A stretch of DNA of 64,000 nucleotides from Limnomonas spitsbergensis (lineage: Eukaryota > Chlorophyta > Chlorophyceae > Chlamydomonadales), in contig JAYJMM010000069.1 in assembly GCA_037349105.1 (NCBI GenBank), positions 682,001-746,000 of the forward strand. The letters are read 5' to 3'. Shown in pieces: positions 22,025 to 33,437 of this stretch (its first letter is position 1; every line of letters begins with the position of its first letter). The notes beneath the pieces are model-generated. The model was not told the DNA's origin. It saw nothing but the letters and a program-made list of their open reading frames with translations, and made no database searches. Position numbers and translations under genes: made by a program.

Positions 22025-22420
22025 AGTAGTTTGCCCTGCGCCCGCCCGCTGTGCAAGCCAGCGTCTTGACAGTCATCTCAGAAGGAAGGGAGGCGAGGCT
22101 GCCACAGGGCCTGGTGGCCAGCAAGTCTTCAGGCAGGTCCATCAGAAGCTCCACCATGCCTAATCGCCTACCCCAAAGGCCTGACCATATCCCAGTTGCT
22201 ACCATCAGCCACGCCACTGCCACGAAATGGGGTCGTGCCAGTGTTGTGACAGCAGCAGACGCACCCCCCCCCTTCCATAGCTCCATGGGCATCAGATCCA
22301 TCCTACGAAGCTGGGTTTCTCTCAACTGCCACAGCAGGGTTTGGCCAGCCTCCGCCTTAATGCCGCGGGGGCACTCTGTGAATACGAACTTGCCGCAGCA
22401 GGGATCACTGGCCAGGCCTC
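22025..22420 (-). other. Coding-like minus-strand stretch, no gene assigned
   Basis: A frame running from about 22420 to a stop near 22023 begins SDPCCGKFVFTECPRGIK and continues LLWQLRETQLRRMDLM. The composition is protein-like and it has acceptor-like AGs upstream, but no family was recognised and no second exon could be joined. It may be an exon of an unplaced gene or chance. Confidence 0.25.
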
Positions 22421-23000
22421 AGCAAATAGCTCATTGAGGCCGAGGGGAGCGAACTAATGAAGCAGCTGCTTAAGCACGGTCAGCATTTGAATGTAGCAGG
22501 AACTCAACCAGCGACAAACACCACTTCCCACACCTCATTGGCAAGGACCTGCGTGCACCACCGCCACCGCCACTGCCGCCATAGAGCTTCCTCCCACATA
22601 TGACAGCCCTGGCACACGGTTTGACGCAGTGGAGCTGGACGGCATGGGGCATAAAGGAGCGTTCATGCCATAGTGGCTTTGCATATTTTCTCACAGTTTT
22701 GTACTGGGTGCTGGTTTAAGAGTGGAACACGCCCAAGGTGATTCGCCTTGCACCCAAGCTAGGAGATGCTATTGGACACCTCGTTGTGGAGGCTCCGTCA
22801 TGCGGTCTCCTCAATCCTGGCTAGGTTGGATGCTCTGATGCTAGGGGTGGACACTCACAGGGCCACAAACTACAAGTCATCACCTAACATACCTGTACCA
22901 TTAGTAATTTACTACCATTATCGCCTAAAATACCACTACAATATCTCACGGCCATGCTGCCACAGCCACATCTCATACAGCTGCGCCTAATGACTCGCTC

Positions 23001-26000
23001 TCAGCCTTGCTTCTCCTTGAGTGCCACCTGCCTCTGCTGCCCTGCCTGCCGCTTGCGCAACACCTCTTGGGCCTCGATTCTAGCTGCTGCCCTAGCCTTC
23101 TTGACCTTGCTCATTGGCAGGCCCCCTATGCCGCGGAATGCCGCGGCCATGAGGCGGTTGCAGTCATGCATGGAGGCAGCGTAAGCCTTCAGAGCCACAA
23201 TGACTTCGCCTGGACAGGACAAGATATTTATCATTTTTAATGCTTTCTGAAGATTAAAGAAAGTAGGGTATCATAGGTGTCAAAGTGTGACACGAAGGAA
23301 GCCCAGGAACTAAGCGCTAAGATGACTTTGCCTGGACAAAGCAAGAAAAGATTAATGAGAGAAGGGTATCATGACTATGAAGTAGCAGTAGAAGCCTAGA
23401 GTGCCACAATGACCTGGCGTGGACAAGGCTAGGGAAGGTAAATGAGAGGAGGGTACCGCAGCCTGTTTCATCAAGCTTTTAGGCAGCTAAAACTCAGGCA
23501 CTTGCTTCATGGCCTACGGCCGGTCCGTCCAGGCGCCTCTGGCCACCGTTCGGTCAAGATTTGGTTCCCATCGGCCCAGTGGTTCCTGCCCTGATTACTC
23601 ACCATGCCATACCCTCCACACGCCTCACAACATTAACTTTCCTATGCTGCCCCCAACAAAGGTGCGGATTGATTGATGCCAGTAGTACCCATCTTCAGAC
23701 ACACAAACCCTGGCACAGCCTTCCCATGGTAGCATGGTGCGGCATGATATGGCACAGGCTGCTGTGCCGCATTGTACTCCCTAAATTTGCAACATACGGC
23801 ACGTTATGGCATGATGCGGCATATATTATGCCGGATCGTGCTACCCTGCTCCTTCCACGATTCACCCACACCTGAATGATCACATTTGAGCAGCACCTCC
23901 TCCTGCAACATGAGCAGTGCTAGCGACACCCTGAGCAGGATCTTGGCCCCCTCGTTGAAGAGGGCATCCAGCACGCGTGCTGCTGTCTCTGGGGGAAAGG
24001 AGGTGCAGAAGAGACAGAGGAACCTGCGGAGATAGAAAGCGGATACAAGCAAAAGACGAATGTCAATGGTAGACATTCGCAAATAGAGCACCAGAAATAA
24101 TTAATCCACGAACAAGGAGTGGCCAGGGGGCTCGCGGTAAGGTTCAGGGCTTAGGGTTTAGATTGCCATCCTGACATGCCTAAGCAACCGCTGGACTCTA
24201 CTCCCAGTTCCAACTCCCGATGACTGCCCCTTTCTTCCTTCCTGAATCCTATCTTCGCGCCATAACCACACACGTCGTGGTGTGTACACCAGCCCCTCAA
24301 AGCTACACAACCTCCTTCAGGGGAAAAAGGGGCCCGCTCATACGAAGGCGTCTGCTTGTTTTATGTTTCCTGCGCCTTACTGACTGATGATATAAGGCCT
24401 GGCTGTTTCTTTCATAGGTAGTTTCCATGCTTGAGAGCAGGTCCCTTCCTCAGCTGATACTACCTGGTGAGCTCGTAAGTTCTGTAATAGGCTCCTGTAA
24501 TCCTGTTATAAGCTACCTGCACTTCAGCTACATCACATGCCCTAGGGCCAGAGGGGGCGGATGCAGCTAGCCCTGCAGCATGGGCCACCGGCCACAGGCC
24601 GGTCAAGATTTCTTTAAAGTCGACCCAGAAGTAGGTCCGGCAGCCCCCAGCATCAGTTTCGTGCATACTGAACATAACACATTAGTGCACAAGAAACAGC
24701 ACTGTAAGAAAAGAGCCACGCACCAATCCGCAGAGAAGTGGAGCGGGTCAGCGCTGATGCTAAGCAGGTGCTGCCCGAGTTTTGGTCGCATTGAAGGCAG
24801 GAGGATACCCAGGGCGCGCATCTCCACCTGCGACCACGATGCAGAGATGTTAACCACCGGCCCGCTCGTGAATAGTGGGTCGAGGTCACGTGGTGTGAAT
24901 TGCAAAACTTCAAGTACACATCGAGTCTCATGACACTTTATTGTTTAAGTGTTCAAAACACAAAAGCATGCCAGCACTGTGCATGCGCCATGCACGCACC
25001 TTGCATGTGCCAAAATGCACTGAACAAGAGCCTTACAGCCTCATACATGTGTTGCACACCGCACACACCATGCACATACCATACATGCACCATGCACACC
25101 AGCATGCATGCGTCATACACTTGCCATGCACACGCCATGCATGCACCATGCTCCCACAATGCATGCGCCATACATGCACTAGGATCTCACCATGCTTCTG
25201 CCATGCTCGCACCATGCACACAACATGCATATGCTGTGCTTAGGCCATGCACACATGGCACATGCATGCACCATGGCCATTTGTTAAATTACTCCAAGTG
25301 CTTCAAACAGGAAGATCATGAGAATCCAAAATAATAGCAGAGATGTCACAGTCACAACTCATCAGTGTTTGTTTGAGTGCCGCCAACGACCTTTGGGGGG
25401 CCTCCAGGCCGCCATCACTGGGCCCATGGAGACCAAACCTTGATAAGCCTACGGCCAGTGGCCCAGGCAGCAGGGCTTGCTGCACCAGGTCCCCTGCGCT
25501 AAAGGCCAGGATGTTCCTGATCGGTGGCTGCAGTTCCTCAAAACAGTGCCACTCACCAGGCAACCCTCCAGCAACTCTTGACTAGGCGTTAGTGAGCGGC
25601 AGCTGCTCTACAATAACAGGATTTGCCTGAACTAATCTGACCTAAAGCTGAATCACCAAAATATGAGCAGTGCCACTCACCAGGCATCCCTCCAGGGACT
25701 CTGAGTATGTGTTGGGGAGCAGTAGCTGCTCCACAAGAGCGGCCAGCAGCCAGAAGGTGCTCTCTTCCTCCTGTGCAGACGTACGAAATCCAGGAGGCGT
25801 GTCAGTTGCACAGTTGCGAATTGTTCGTGTCATTTCCCTCCCCCTTCAGATAATTGTTTGTGTCTGCAGATGGATCTTTTGAAGTCCAGCTGAGCCTCCC
25901 ACCCGGTCAAAGCACTAAATAGCTAGGACAGCAAACGGTAAAAGTCCAGTGCCCCCCTATGGATTTTGTGCCAGGGCCCTCTCCCCTTGGAGACCTCGAG

Positions 26001-28012
26001 AATACCGACATGAAATTATGTACTGCTGGAGGCAGACGGCGACTCAGATTCACGTCTGCGCACCGAATCAGGCCAGGTGCCCTACTGCAATACCCACAGC
26101 CCTCAAGATGCAGATATTGGAAATTGGACTGTCATGCCTTCATGAAATTACAATCAAATACAACTATACCTGGCGCGGCATGGATACAAACATATTCCCA
26201 TGAAGCTGTCACAGCAGGTGTCGTAGCCAGGCTTTTCGTCCTCCGCCCCTCCCCCTCCGTATCAGCGACTTATCCACCATCTATTTCAGTGTGATTCAGC
26301 TCAATTCAGCCACATCGTGGCCTGAGGCTGAGGGTCCATGGTGCAGCAAGCCCAGGCCGGTCAAGATTTGGCCCCTGTCGGCCTAGTCCTGGCTGCCTAA
26401 CGGCCGACCAATACTTATCCACTGCACACTGTTAACAAAGGGAAAACAAAACATCTCGCCACGGTGTACCCTCTCTCCCGGTGAATCACCTTGTTGGTGG
26501 CAAGCAGCAGCACAGCAGCCACGAAGTTGAGGCCCTGGCAGTACCCCACTTTGGGGCAGTGCAGTGACAGGGCTGCCAGCACACGTTGCAGCATCAGCTG
26601 GCCCTCCTGGCTCACGACCCAGGGATGGCCTGGGTAGGTCCGAGGCAGGTCCTGCAGGGAGCAGGGGCAGATGTGGCAGTCAAAAATATATTGTAGAAAA
26701 AGTGTTGAGGGCAAGCAGTCGGAGTACCCAGAGGCAAATACCGGTACATGCAACAATATCCTTATAGGCCTCGGCATGCAGGGTACAAGACGACGTGACC
26801 GGGAAGTCTGCAGCTGTGCCATTTTGGCCCCCTGCAAAGGCAGGAGAAGGTCTGTGTCTTCCTGTGATGGTTAGCAACCCCGTGCAGCGGCCTAAGCTGC
26901 AAGACTAAGCAGCCTTTGTCGACACATGCATAGCATAGCATATACAGCGAACAGTGGCTGCATTTCAGCCAAATTCCAGCCTACAGCCGAGGGGCCTTGG
27001 TGCAGCATGCCTTGGTTCCTGGGATGCCTCACGTTCATGGTCAGATCCCAGTGCCGGGGACCAGCAATGACTCCCTGGCCAGCCCCCCAATGAAGGTGGT
27101 CTGATGCAGTATACAACTAAGTTAGTGTGAACGGGTGGCATCCTGTGACACACAACGTGCAAGGATACCAATGGCAAGAATAATCTCCTGGGCAGGCCCC
27201 ACGTCCCGTCTGCCTGAGCTAGTAGAAATGACCAAGGCTAGTGGCGTAGACATGCATGTTTATCAAGCACATGTTTTGACGAGAGACACTGGTTCAATGT
27301 CAGGCAGTGTACAAGACTGTGCTCCAAGCGTCAGCATTATTTGTGTGTGAGCAAGATAACCTTCTGGGACCGCCCAGCCACAACTGGCGGATGGGGGAGT
27401 TAAGTTGAGAGGATTTCAGCCTTTGGCCCGAGAAAGTGGGCTTTCTGAACCAGGCACCCTTGGCTGTGGACCATGATGTAGCTGAAGTGTAGCTGAACCG
27501 CACTATCATGAAGAGTGCAGAGCTTTCGTGTGCTAGGACTAGACACGGTATAGCAAGAATGACAGAGGAAGCAAAACACAGTATCATGCCAGCTGTGGCC
27601 TGTGGCCCAGACCCCTCACCAGCTGGATTTGGTGCAGAGAACTCGACTGGGTCTCCGCAACAGCCAGCTGCCGAAAGTAGTTTGCAGGTTTTCCTGCTCG
27701 CATCACAGCTGCCCCAGAGACATGCATCCACACGCGGCTTCGGTATTCTAGGGGCACCCCATTCCGCACAAGTTTTTTCAGCTTGCTTGCTCTGGGGAAG
27801 GGGCGTCCTAGGGGCAGGAAGGCCCATTGGGGCAGTGCGGCCAGGGCAAAGGCATGGCAGGCATTGCGCTGTTCGCGCTGCATGACCGTGAGCTCCCGCA
27901 GCTCAAATCCGTATGAGTCCAGCCCAGCACCCTCATTCTTCTTGTGAGGAGGTGTATCGCCTTCGTCTGCCTGCAGTGTCTCCCCTGGGATGTGATTTTT
28001 CCTGGATCCCAT
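23001..28012 (-). CDS. TBC-domain Rab GTPase-activating protein, complete, 6 exons
   Basis: Exons (transcript order): 27620-28012, 26490-26651, 25681-25770, 24724-24827, 23872-24023, 23001-23209. They sum to 1110 nt, 369 residues, with all phases matching. ATG at 28012 has an in-frame TAA 21 nt upstream; the stop is TGA at 23001. TBC proteins stimulate GTP hydrolysis by Rab GTPases in membrane traffic. The arginine finger IxxDxxR is IQLDLPR, split exactly by intron 1, and the glutamine finger is VGYCQGLNF. Other family blocks: LVRNGVPLEYRSRVWM, FWLLAALVEQLL, DWFLCLFCTSFPPETAARV, FNEGAKILLRVSLALL and FRGIGGLPM. The size fits small TBC proteins made of little beyond the domain. The Rab partner cannot be inferred. 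Confidence 0.93.
23290..23450 (-). repeat. Two relics of the TBC last-exon acceptor junction
   Basis: The true junction (23180-23235) has GCCACAATGACTTCGCCTGG. Decayed copies AAGATGACTTTGCCTGGACA and GCCACAATGACCTGGCGTGG follow at about 23318 and 23402, each with the same GACAAGG(C)TA(G)-like intron text. Confidence 0.7.
23500..23600 (-). repeat. Dispersed repeat family A copy
   Basis: Reverse orientation: GGCCTACGGCCGGTCC, then GGTCAAGATTTGGTTCCC and ATCGGCCCAGTGG. Confidence 0.65.
24505..24615 (-). repeat. Dispersed repeat family A copy
   Basis: Reverse orientation, in TBC intron 4-5 region: CACTTCAGCTACATCACATG, GCAGCTAGCCCTGCAGC and CACAGGCCGGTCAAGATT. Confidence 0.65.
24960..25275. repeat. 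CATGCA-rich degenerate minisatellite
   Basis: Words such as CCATGCACACC and ATGCATGCGCCAT recur about every 12-18 bp in a TBC intron. Confidence 0.8.
25380..25510 (+). repeat. Dispersed repeat family A copy
   Basis: One of the best copies: TTTGGGGGGCCTCCAGGCC, CACTGGGCCCATGG, GACCAAACCTTGATAAGCC, TACGGCCAGTGGCCCAGGC and GCAGGGCTTGCTGCACCAGG. Confidence 0.75.
25553..25615 (-). pseudogene. Dead copy of the 3' half of TBC exon 25681-25770
   Basis: Reads VEQLPLTNA, then a TAG stop, then a degraded SRVAGGLPG and an intact GTGAGT donor, against VEQLLLPNTYSESLEGCL/GTGAGT in the true exon. It lies just downstream of that exon in the intron. Confidence 0.7.
26285..26410 (-). repeat. Dispersed repeat family A copy
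   Basis: Reverse orientation: GTGATTCAGCTCAATTCAGC, CCACATCGTGGCC, GTGCAGCAAGCCCAGGCCGG, TCAAGATTTGGCCCC. Confidence 0.7.
26945..27070 (-). repeat. Dispersed repeat family A copy
   Basis: Reverse orientation, degraded: TTCAGCCAAATTCCAGCC, TACAGCCGAGGGGCC and TTGGTGCAGCATGCC. Confidence 0.55.
27365..27515 (+). repeat. Dispersed repeat family A copy
   Basis: Degraded body with an excellent tail, GATGTAGCTGAAGTGTAGCT followed by GAACCGCACTATCATGAA. Confidence 0.65.
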
Positions 28013-28667
28013 GTCCGCTGGCCAGCTATGTTACCGGTATGTCACTGTATCAGCTCATCAGAGTTCATGAGGTAATGCGACCTGTAGAATACCCTGTAGT
28101 TTGCAACAGAGACGACTTGCCGATATCTTCATTCTTCGATGTACTTGGATTTGAATCCACCTAGCTGCATTCCGGCAGGTCAGTGGTAGCAGGGCGTAGC
28201 AGGGGATGGTGGTGCGACGAAATCCGAAACCTGTCCCTAAGATTTGATTCCCAACACTTTCGACTTTGAGGACCGATACCAAAAACACATGGATGCCCTC
28301 ATTTTGCCTTCTATATGCTTTCAATGGAGGTAACTAGATTTTGCTTGGACTTAACAAACAAGGGGAAAGTGTTGGGCAGTCCAGCCCTGAAAAACTGAGG
28401 GCCACAAGCAAACGGACTAAAACCAGTCTGTGTGCTAGTAGCCCTCATCGTCAGATAAAAAGGCAAGCAGCGCCTTTGGTCGAAGCGACAAAGTCAATTC
28501 CGCACCCCAACCCGCAGGGTGCGTGGGGCCCGCGGGGCAAGGCGGTGGCCGATTCCACACTTTCGAGTCCCGGCCGGGAAGTGTGCCGTCCTGGAGGCTT
28601 TAAAACACAAGCTACGGCAAGTTTGCACAATAATTTGATACCACCTTCCTTCACAGAGCGCTCCATA
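28013..28667. promoter_or_regulatory. Divergent intergenic region, TBC gene and plus-strand gene
   Basis: About 655 bp lie between the ATG of the TBC gene (minus) and a candidate ATG at 28668 (plus). It includes a 16-nt word, TCCACACTTTCGAGTC (28554-28569), that recurs at 33101-33116 upstream of the exonuclease start. No TATA box is evident. Confidence 0.4.
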
Positions 28668-31397
28668 ATGTCTCATACCGGTATCATCAGCAGCCCATTT
28701 GCTGCCAACCCTACATCAGCATCATCAGCACAGCCGTTTGCCAGGTGAGGCATCCCCAGATAAAGCAGCCGTTAGGCTGCACTCTCAGAAGCATGGTGTG
28801 TTGCATCAGTGCATGAAGATCTAGTTTGATGAAGCCAACATGCGAGCCCGCCAAGGCGCCAACGGGACGACGGTGCCATCTGATGTTTGTTCACATTTGT
28901 GACGAGCGAGCGCCCGACACCGAAAATCCACTTCATTTTCATGCGTCTGGTCTCACGCAGGTTTATCCACGCATACATCATGATGTCCTTGCTAACCATC
29001 GTCGGAAGCATGAACGCCATCCGGCTGATGGACGTGTTTGCCGTCCTCCTTCTGCTGGTGAGCGCCTTGCTGGCACCGGTATGATTTAAATGCGACAAAG
29101 AAATGATGCAATTGTCTGTCCGCCACGCTCGCTGCATACAGCAAATCAAGGCCTCTATATTTTGCGGCGTGGAGGCCTGGAGGGGGGGAACATATCGCAT
29201 TTTCAGCTGCCAACCAGGCGACCACGTCATCCGTTCAGATTTCAGAAGCTCGACGGGGCGCATCGCCCCCTTCCTACCCAACCCTCCCCCACGCGACCGC
29301 ATGCTCATAAAAACAGAAGACACAAAACTGAAGCTAAACCCATTCAATTGCTCGTTCCCTGGAACCCCTCCTCTACAGGTGCTCTACCATTGCTGCGTGT
29401 CAGCTGGACGATCATCAGCAAATTCACAGAGCAAGACTATCCCGTTCCTTAGCGGTGGCAGCTGTGAGCGCAGAGATGGTAAGAACGATAATATTCATCG
29501 TTGCAGCCTTTCAAAATTTCTGACGTCTGGCCCATGAATCCATGATGAGGGGCGACACAGATTTCAAATTTCGAGAGGCCATCTCATGCATGAGCTTGAC
29601 ATGCATGTCTCGCATGGCGACAAAAGTGCCCATGCAGAAATACGGTACTCAAGCTTTCAAGGCCCCTAGGGTCGAAAGTCATTGTGTAGCCGACTTGTAG
29701 CGTGAGCACCATGAAATTAACAGTGAGATGCTCGTTTATCATTTATCAAACCCTGTCTCTGATTTCAGAAATCAGACATTGTATCACACAGCAGGAGATC
29801 TGGCCTCTCAGCCCAATGAGACATCGGCCAACACCTCAACGGACAGCAACAGCTTACATTCGTGTCTCCAGGACAACACCAACATCCCGTGCCCCCTTTC
29901 CCCGGCATGTGGCTGCCCTGCATCTCCACACAAATCGCCAAAGTGGGTACCCATTATTTAGCCCAATGCTCTGAATGCTTTGTGACGTATCTAGTAGGAT
30001 CTGTATTCCCCGCTCAGGAAGAACCCAGACTATCCCTGGACGCCATAGACAAAAAGAGGTCCACAAATAAATTAGGCTACGCCCGTTACCTGTATCATGT
30101 AGGATTGATATAAAATTGTGAGGTATAGCGTGCAAAAGTCGAGTATTAGCCGGAATCACATTATCACATCTCTCGTACGTCGCTGATTGTATTTACCTGT
30201 CAGCAGTTAACACCCAAGTTCAAGTTTATGTGCACTAGCTATCCCTAGGTGCTGCTGGGCGGCCTCCGCTGGGCCCATGGGGATCAAACCCTGACAGGCC
30301 TACGGCCAGCGACCCCAAGCAACGGGCTTGCTGCATCATGCCCTGCCAAGTGCAGGCCGGGCTGTACTACAATTGTAGCTGAAACGCATTGGAATGAACA
30401 CCGGCAGACACCAAGACCAGGCGTGCGTCTTTGCTGCAAAGCTTCTCATTTGATGTTTCCCTCGCCTCCTTGTCTTGCCTGCAGTATGGCTGAGGTAGCC
30501 GCCTTCGCTGAGGAGATCAAGGAAAAGCTTTCTGATGAGAAGCCTCCCCTGAATGAGAACAAGGACTGCTGCAGGTGCGTTGATCAGGGATGAAGCCTTG
30601 AGGTTCAAAAGGAGTGTGGGACTGTGGGCGCAGAAAAAGGGCCCAACAAGAAATAGGATGCCTTCCTGCTAAATTCTTGTCGCGATACCTTTCTGCTGAA
30701 TCCCCGTCCATGCTGTTTTTGATGTGACAGGAATTCCGACCAATGTCACTGATAGAGTGGTAGGGCTTGGCAGTAGCCTTTCCTTCATGCCCCTCACTTT
30801 TTATATGTGAACCTTTTTTTCCTGGTCCAGATCCTAGATCGTTGTTCACTTTATTTGGACAATGTACACTCCTTTTGGCAGGCCACTAGGCGACCACCAC
30901 TAGGCCGCTGGGATCCAAATCTTGCTTGGCCTATGAATGGCAGCCCAAGCAGCAGGACCTGCTGCACCAGGCCTCCATGGCTGTAGGCTGTGCTGTAGCT
31001 GATGTGTAGCTGATGAAGCACTAGGTGACCTGAATGCGACTACGATGCCCTCCCGCTAAATCGCTATCCTTGTTGTGACTCATGCGCCAGGTTGCACCTG
31101 TCCCATGTCAAAGATAACTTGGAGGTCAATGCATCTCCAGGCAGCATCCGCAAAATCAAGTGGAGGCAGGTGGGAACGGTTTGCAGCTGGTGGGAGCGAG
31201 TGGAAACACCGAAGGTGGCGGAGGCAGGGGCGGTTGCTGAGTCAGTTCTGCAGGCTGTTGGAGGGCCGCTGACATCTGGCTGCAGCAGCAGGCGAGGCAG
31301 TGACAGCGGCAGCAGCAGTGGGTACTCCGAGGATGAGGCTGGGAAGTGGGAGTCTGGTATGCATGCAGCAGCACTGATTCAGCAGGAGCAGGAGTGA
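28668..31397 (+). CDS. Unrecognised multi-exon gene, possible membrane segment near N-terminus
   Basis: Candidate exons: 28668-28744 (start MSHTGIISSPFAAN), 28955-29063, 29379-29478, 29770-29938, 30485-30582, 31091-31397. Exon 2 encodes a hydrophobic stretch (FIHAYIMMSLLTIVGSMNAI, then FAVLLLL), likely a membrane helix or two. Exon 4 is rich in Asn, Thr, Ser and Cys (SPACGCPASPHKSP). Exons 5 and 6 join in phase (AEEIKEKLSDEKPPLNENK, then HVKDNLEVNASPGSIRKIK) and end at TGA 31395-31397. Joins 1-2, 4-5 and 5-6 are in phase; 3-4 is not, so an exon border there is wrong or an exon is missing. An alternative end exon is noted at 32343-32443. Function unknown. Confidence 0.45.
30245..30395 (+). repeat. 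Dispersed repeat family A copy
   Basis: Good copy: GGGCGGCCTCCGCTGGGCC, CATGGGGATCAAACCCTGAC, AGGCCTACGGCCAGC, ACGGGCTTGCTGCATCATGC and TTGTAGCTGAAACGCAT. Confidence 0.75.
30885..31020 (+). repeat. Dispersed repeat family A copy
   Basis: CGACCACCACTAGGCCGC, GGGATCCAAATCTTGC, AGCAGGACCTGCTGCACCAG and tail TGTAGCTGATGTGTAGCTGA. Confidence 0.7.
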
Positions 31398-32340
31398 AAG
31401 TGCTGTTGGCAGAATGCTGCAAAGAAGGGGCGACGCCCAAGGCACATTTGTATTAGGATGGCGATGACTCATCTTATGAATGGACCTTCCAAAAATAGAA
31501 AAAGAGACGGCAGCTGCCGCTTGTGCGTAGCAGGAGCAGCACTAGAACAGCGGCTGAAAAGTGTGGAGGTAGCTGTTATCAATTTAGGTCGAAGATGGCC
31601 TTTTTCATGAGGAGCTCTAGAGGTGTTGCAAGGCAAATACAGTAGTGTGGAGAATACCTGCTGAAAAAATGTCCAGTTGAAAGATGTGGAGTATGAATCA
31701 GCTGCAATCAATGGTTGTTTGTCTGTCCAGTGTTGCTTTATTTTGTTTCTTTGCTCAGTTTTTGTTCTTGTTAATGGGAAATCTTTCCCCGCGTCACGGA
31801 TGTGGGTGGCTCAAAACGTTTTAATACATCAAGGAATGAACACGTCTGGCTTGTTCTGTTTTTATTCTGAATTATTTCAAATGGTCTACACGTGCGCACC
31901 AGTCCGGCTGGCACCCTCAGAACTGTTTTGTCTGATATATAATTGTCCTTATTGTTATCAACTGACTTGTACAAAATATGACACGTAGATACCAGGAAAT
32001 ACCGGCATCGTATGCGTGTTGTGAGCTGTCAAGACCACGATGCATAGTTCATATGCCCTGACACATATTTATGATATTTCAGTCATTCAAAACAGTATGC
32101 TGAATAATTCCAATATGTCTTCTATGTTTCAAATTCTCTCTCTTTTGTGTGAATGTTTAACAGTCCAGCAATGCATCACACACTACTTGATTGCAATACC
32201 GTGATCGTGATGCCAGCTTGCTGCCTGAGCAGCGTGACACACGCTGCTGCAAACGGTGCTGAGCATTGGGACACGGCCAACATCTGGAGGATACGCTGCA
32301 TGTGTGCTTTCAGTGCTTTAGCGTGACAGAGGCTGAGGGC
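31398..32340. other. AT-richer stretch after the plus-strand gene
   Basis: T-rich on the plus strand (31720-32160) with no supported exon; it fits a long 3' untranslated region or a last intron of the gene ending at 31397 or 32443. Confidence 0.4.
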
Positions 32341-32342
32341 GA

Positions 32343-32443
32343 GAGTTTGGGCAGGCCTCCCCTAAGGACGCCACGGAGTTTCAGCAGTTGTACCAGGGCA
32401 GGCTCGGGTGTGTGGCTCTGGATTTTGATGAGGACGTGGTATA
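32343..32443 (+). CDS. Possible alternative last exon
   Basis: A frame reading SPKDATEFQQLYQGRLGCVA, then LDFDEDVV and TAA (32441-32443) looks like a natural C-terminus. It can be joined in phase to exon 31091 onward through a GTGGGA donor after KIKWRQ or a GTATGC donor after GKWES, but its acceptor (TTGGGCAG or GGCGAG) lacks a good pyrimidine tract. Confidence 0.35.
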
Positions 32444-33437
32444 ATTTGTTGAGGCCTACCGTAGTCTGCTGGCTATTTTTGTTGTCTCCCTGGGGACTGG
32501 CTCTTTCCCTTTTTGTATTTATTGCTATGAGAGGCAGGGATCCTTCTTTCTGCCTTTCGCGTTTACTGGAGGGTGTTTTTCTTTGCCCTTTGTGGTCCTG
32601 CCTTTACTTCCTATCCCTTCTCCTCCCAGACAGACTGGACGTCGGAGAGCCTGCAGGCAGGGGTGGGAGGCCCTGGTTTTGTCAATGATGTTACACCTAT
32701 GGGCCCTGCTCAAATGAGGCCCTGGTTTTATGCTACCGGTTCTTGCAGTTGAACTTTTTGAAGGCTAGTCTCTTCAGGGGCAGGGGATACGATTTGCCAG
32801 ATGTTTGTGTTCTTGTTGTTTGGTGGGTGAACATGCTATCCTTTCTTTCCTCGTGCCTTCTCCCTTGACAGCCTAGCTGACTTTTTGTTAGCCGACGTGG
32901 CCGTGCTTCTTTTCAGCATGGCCCAGGGCCCTGGCCAGAGGTGTGACGTCAGTAACAAAAAATAACAGTGTGGTGTGTCGACTTATTGGAAGCTTGTAAA
33001 AACACATCGGCATTACCGTATCTTTCTCTTGAATCCCTTGATCTAGATAGCGCACGGAGTAAAAGCGGTTGCAGAGCGGGTGGTTGCAGGGGTTGCGGAC
33101 TCCACACTTTCGAGTCGAGGGAAATGCCCCGTGCCAATTCCGCGTCCCCTGGGGATTGGCGTGCCCCTGCGTGCCTCAAGGCCCTCAGCTGCATAGCTGT
33201 ACAGATCAATCGGGCCCGTGCACATCCCCCTGAAGACTTCCTCTGCACATAGCCTCGCCAGCGTAAACGAAATTGTCAATTTTAACCCTGGCTGCCAAGC
33301 GGATGTGGATCTACATTCGCCCGGTCCGCTGCTAGCGATCCTGCTTCGACGTGCGCCCGATGAGCTGTGCTGTGTATTGCGCTTGAGCCTGTAGTACCTC
33401 ATCAAATCAGACCTCGCTACCGCCCACTCCTTCTGCC

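Noticed and set aside
28772..29347. 191-codon minus-strand frame
   Set aside because: It overlaps plus-strand exons that have good splice signals and joins exons in phase; no family match and no minus-strand partner. Not fully excluded.
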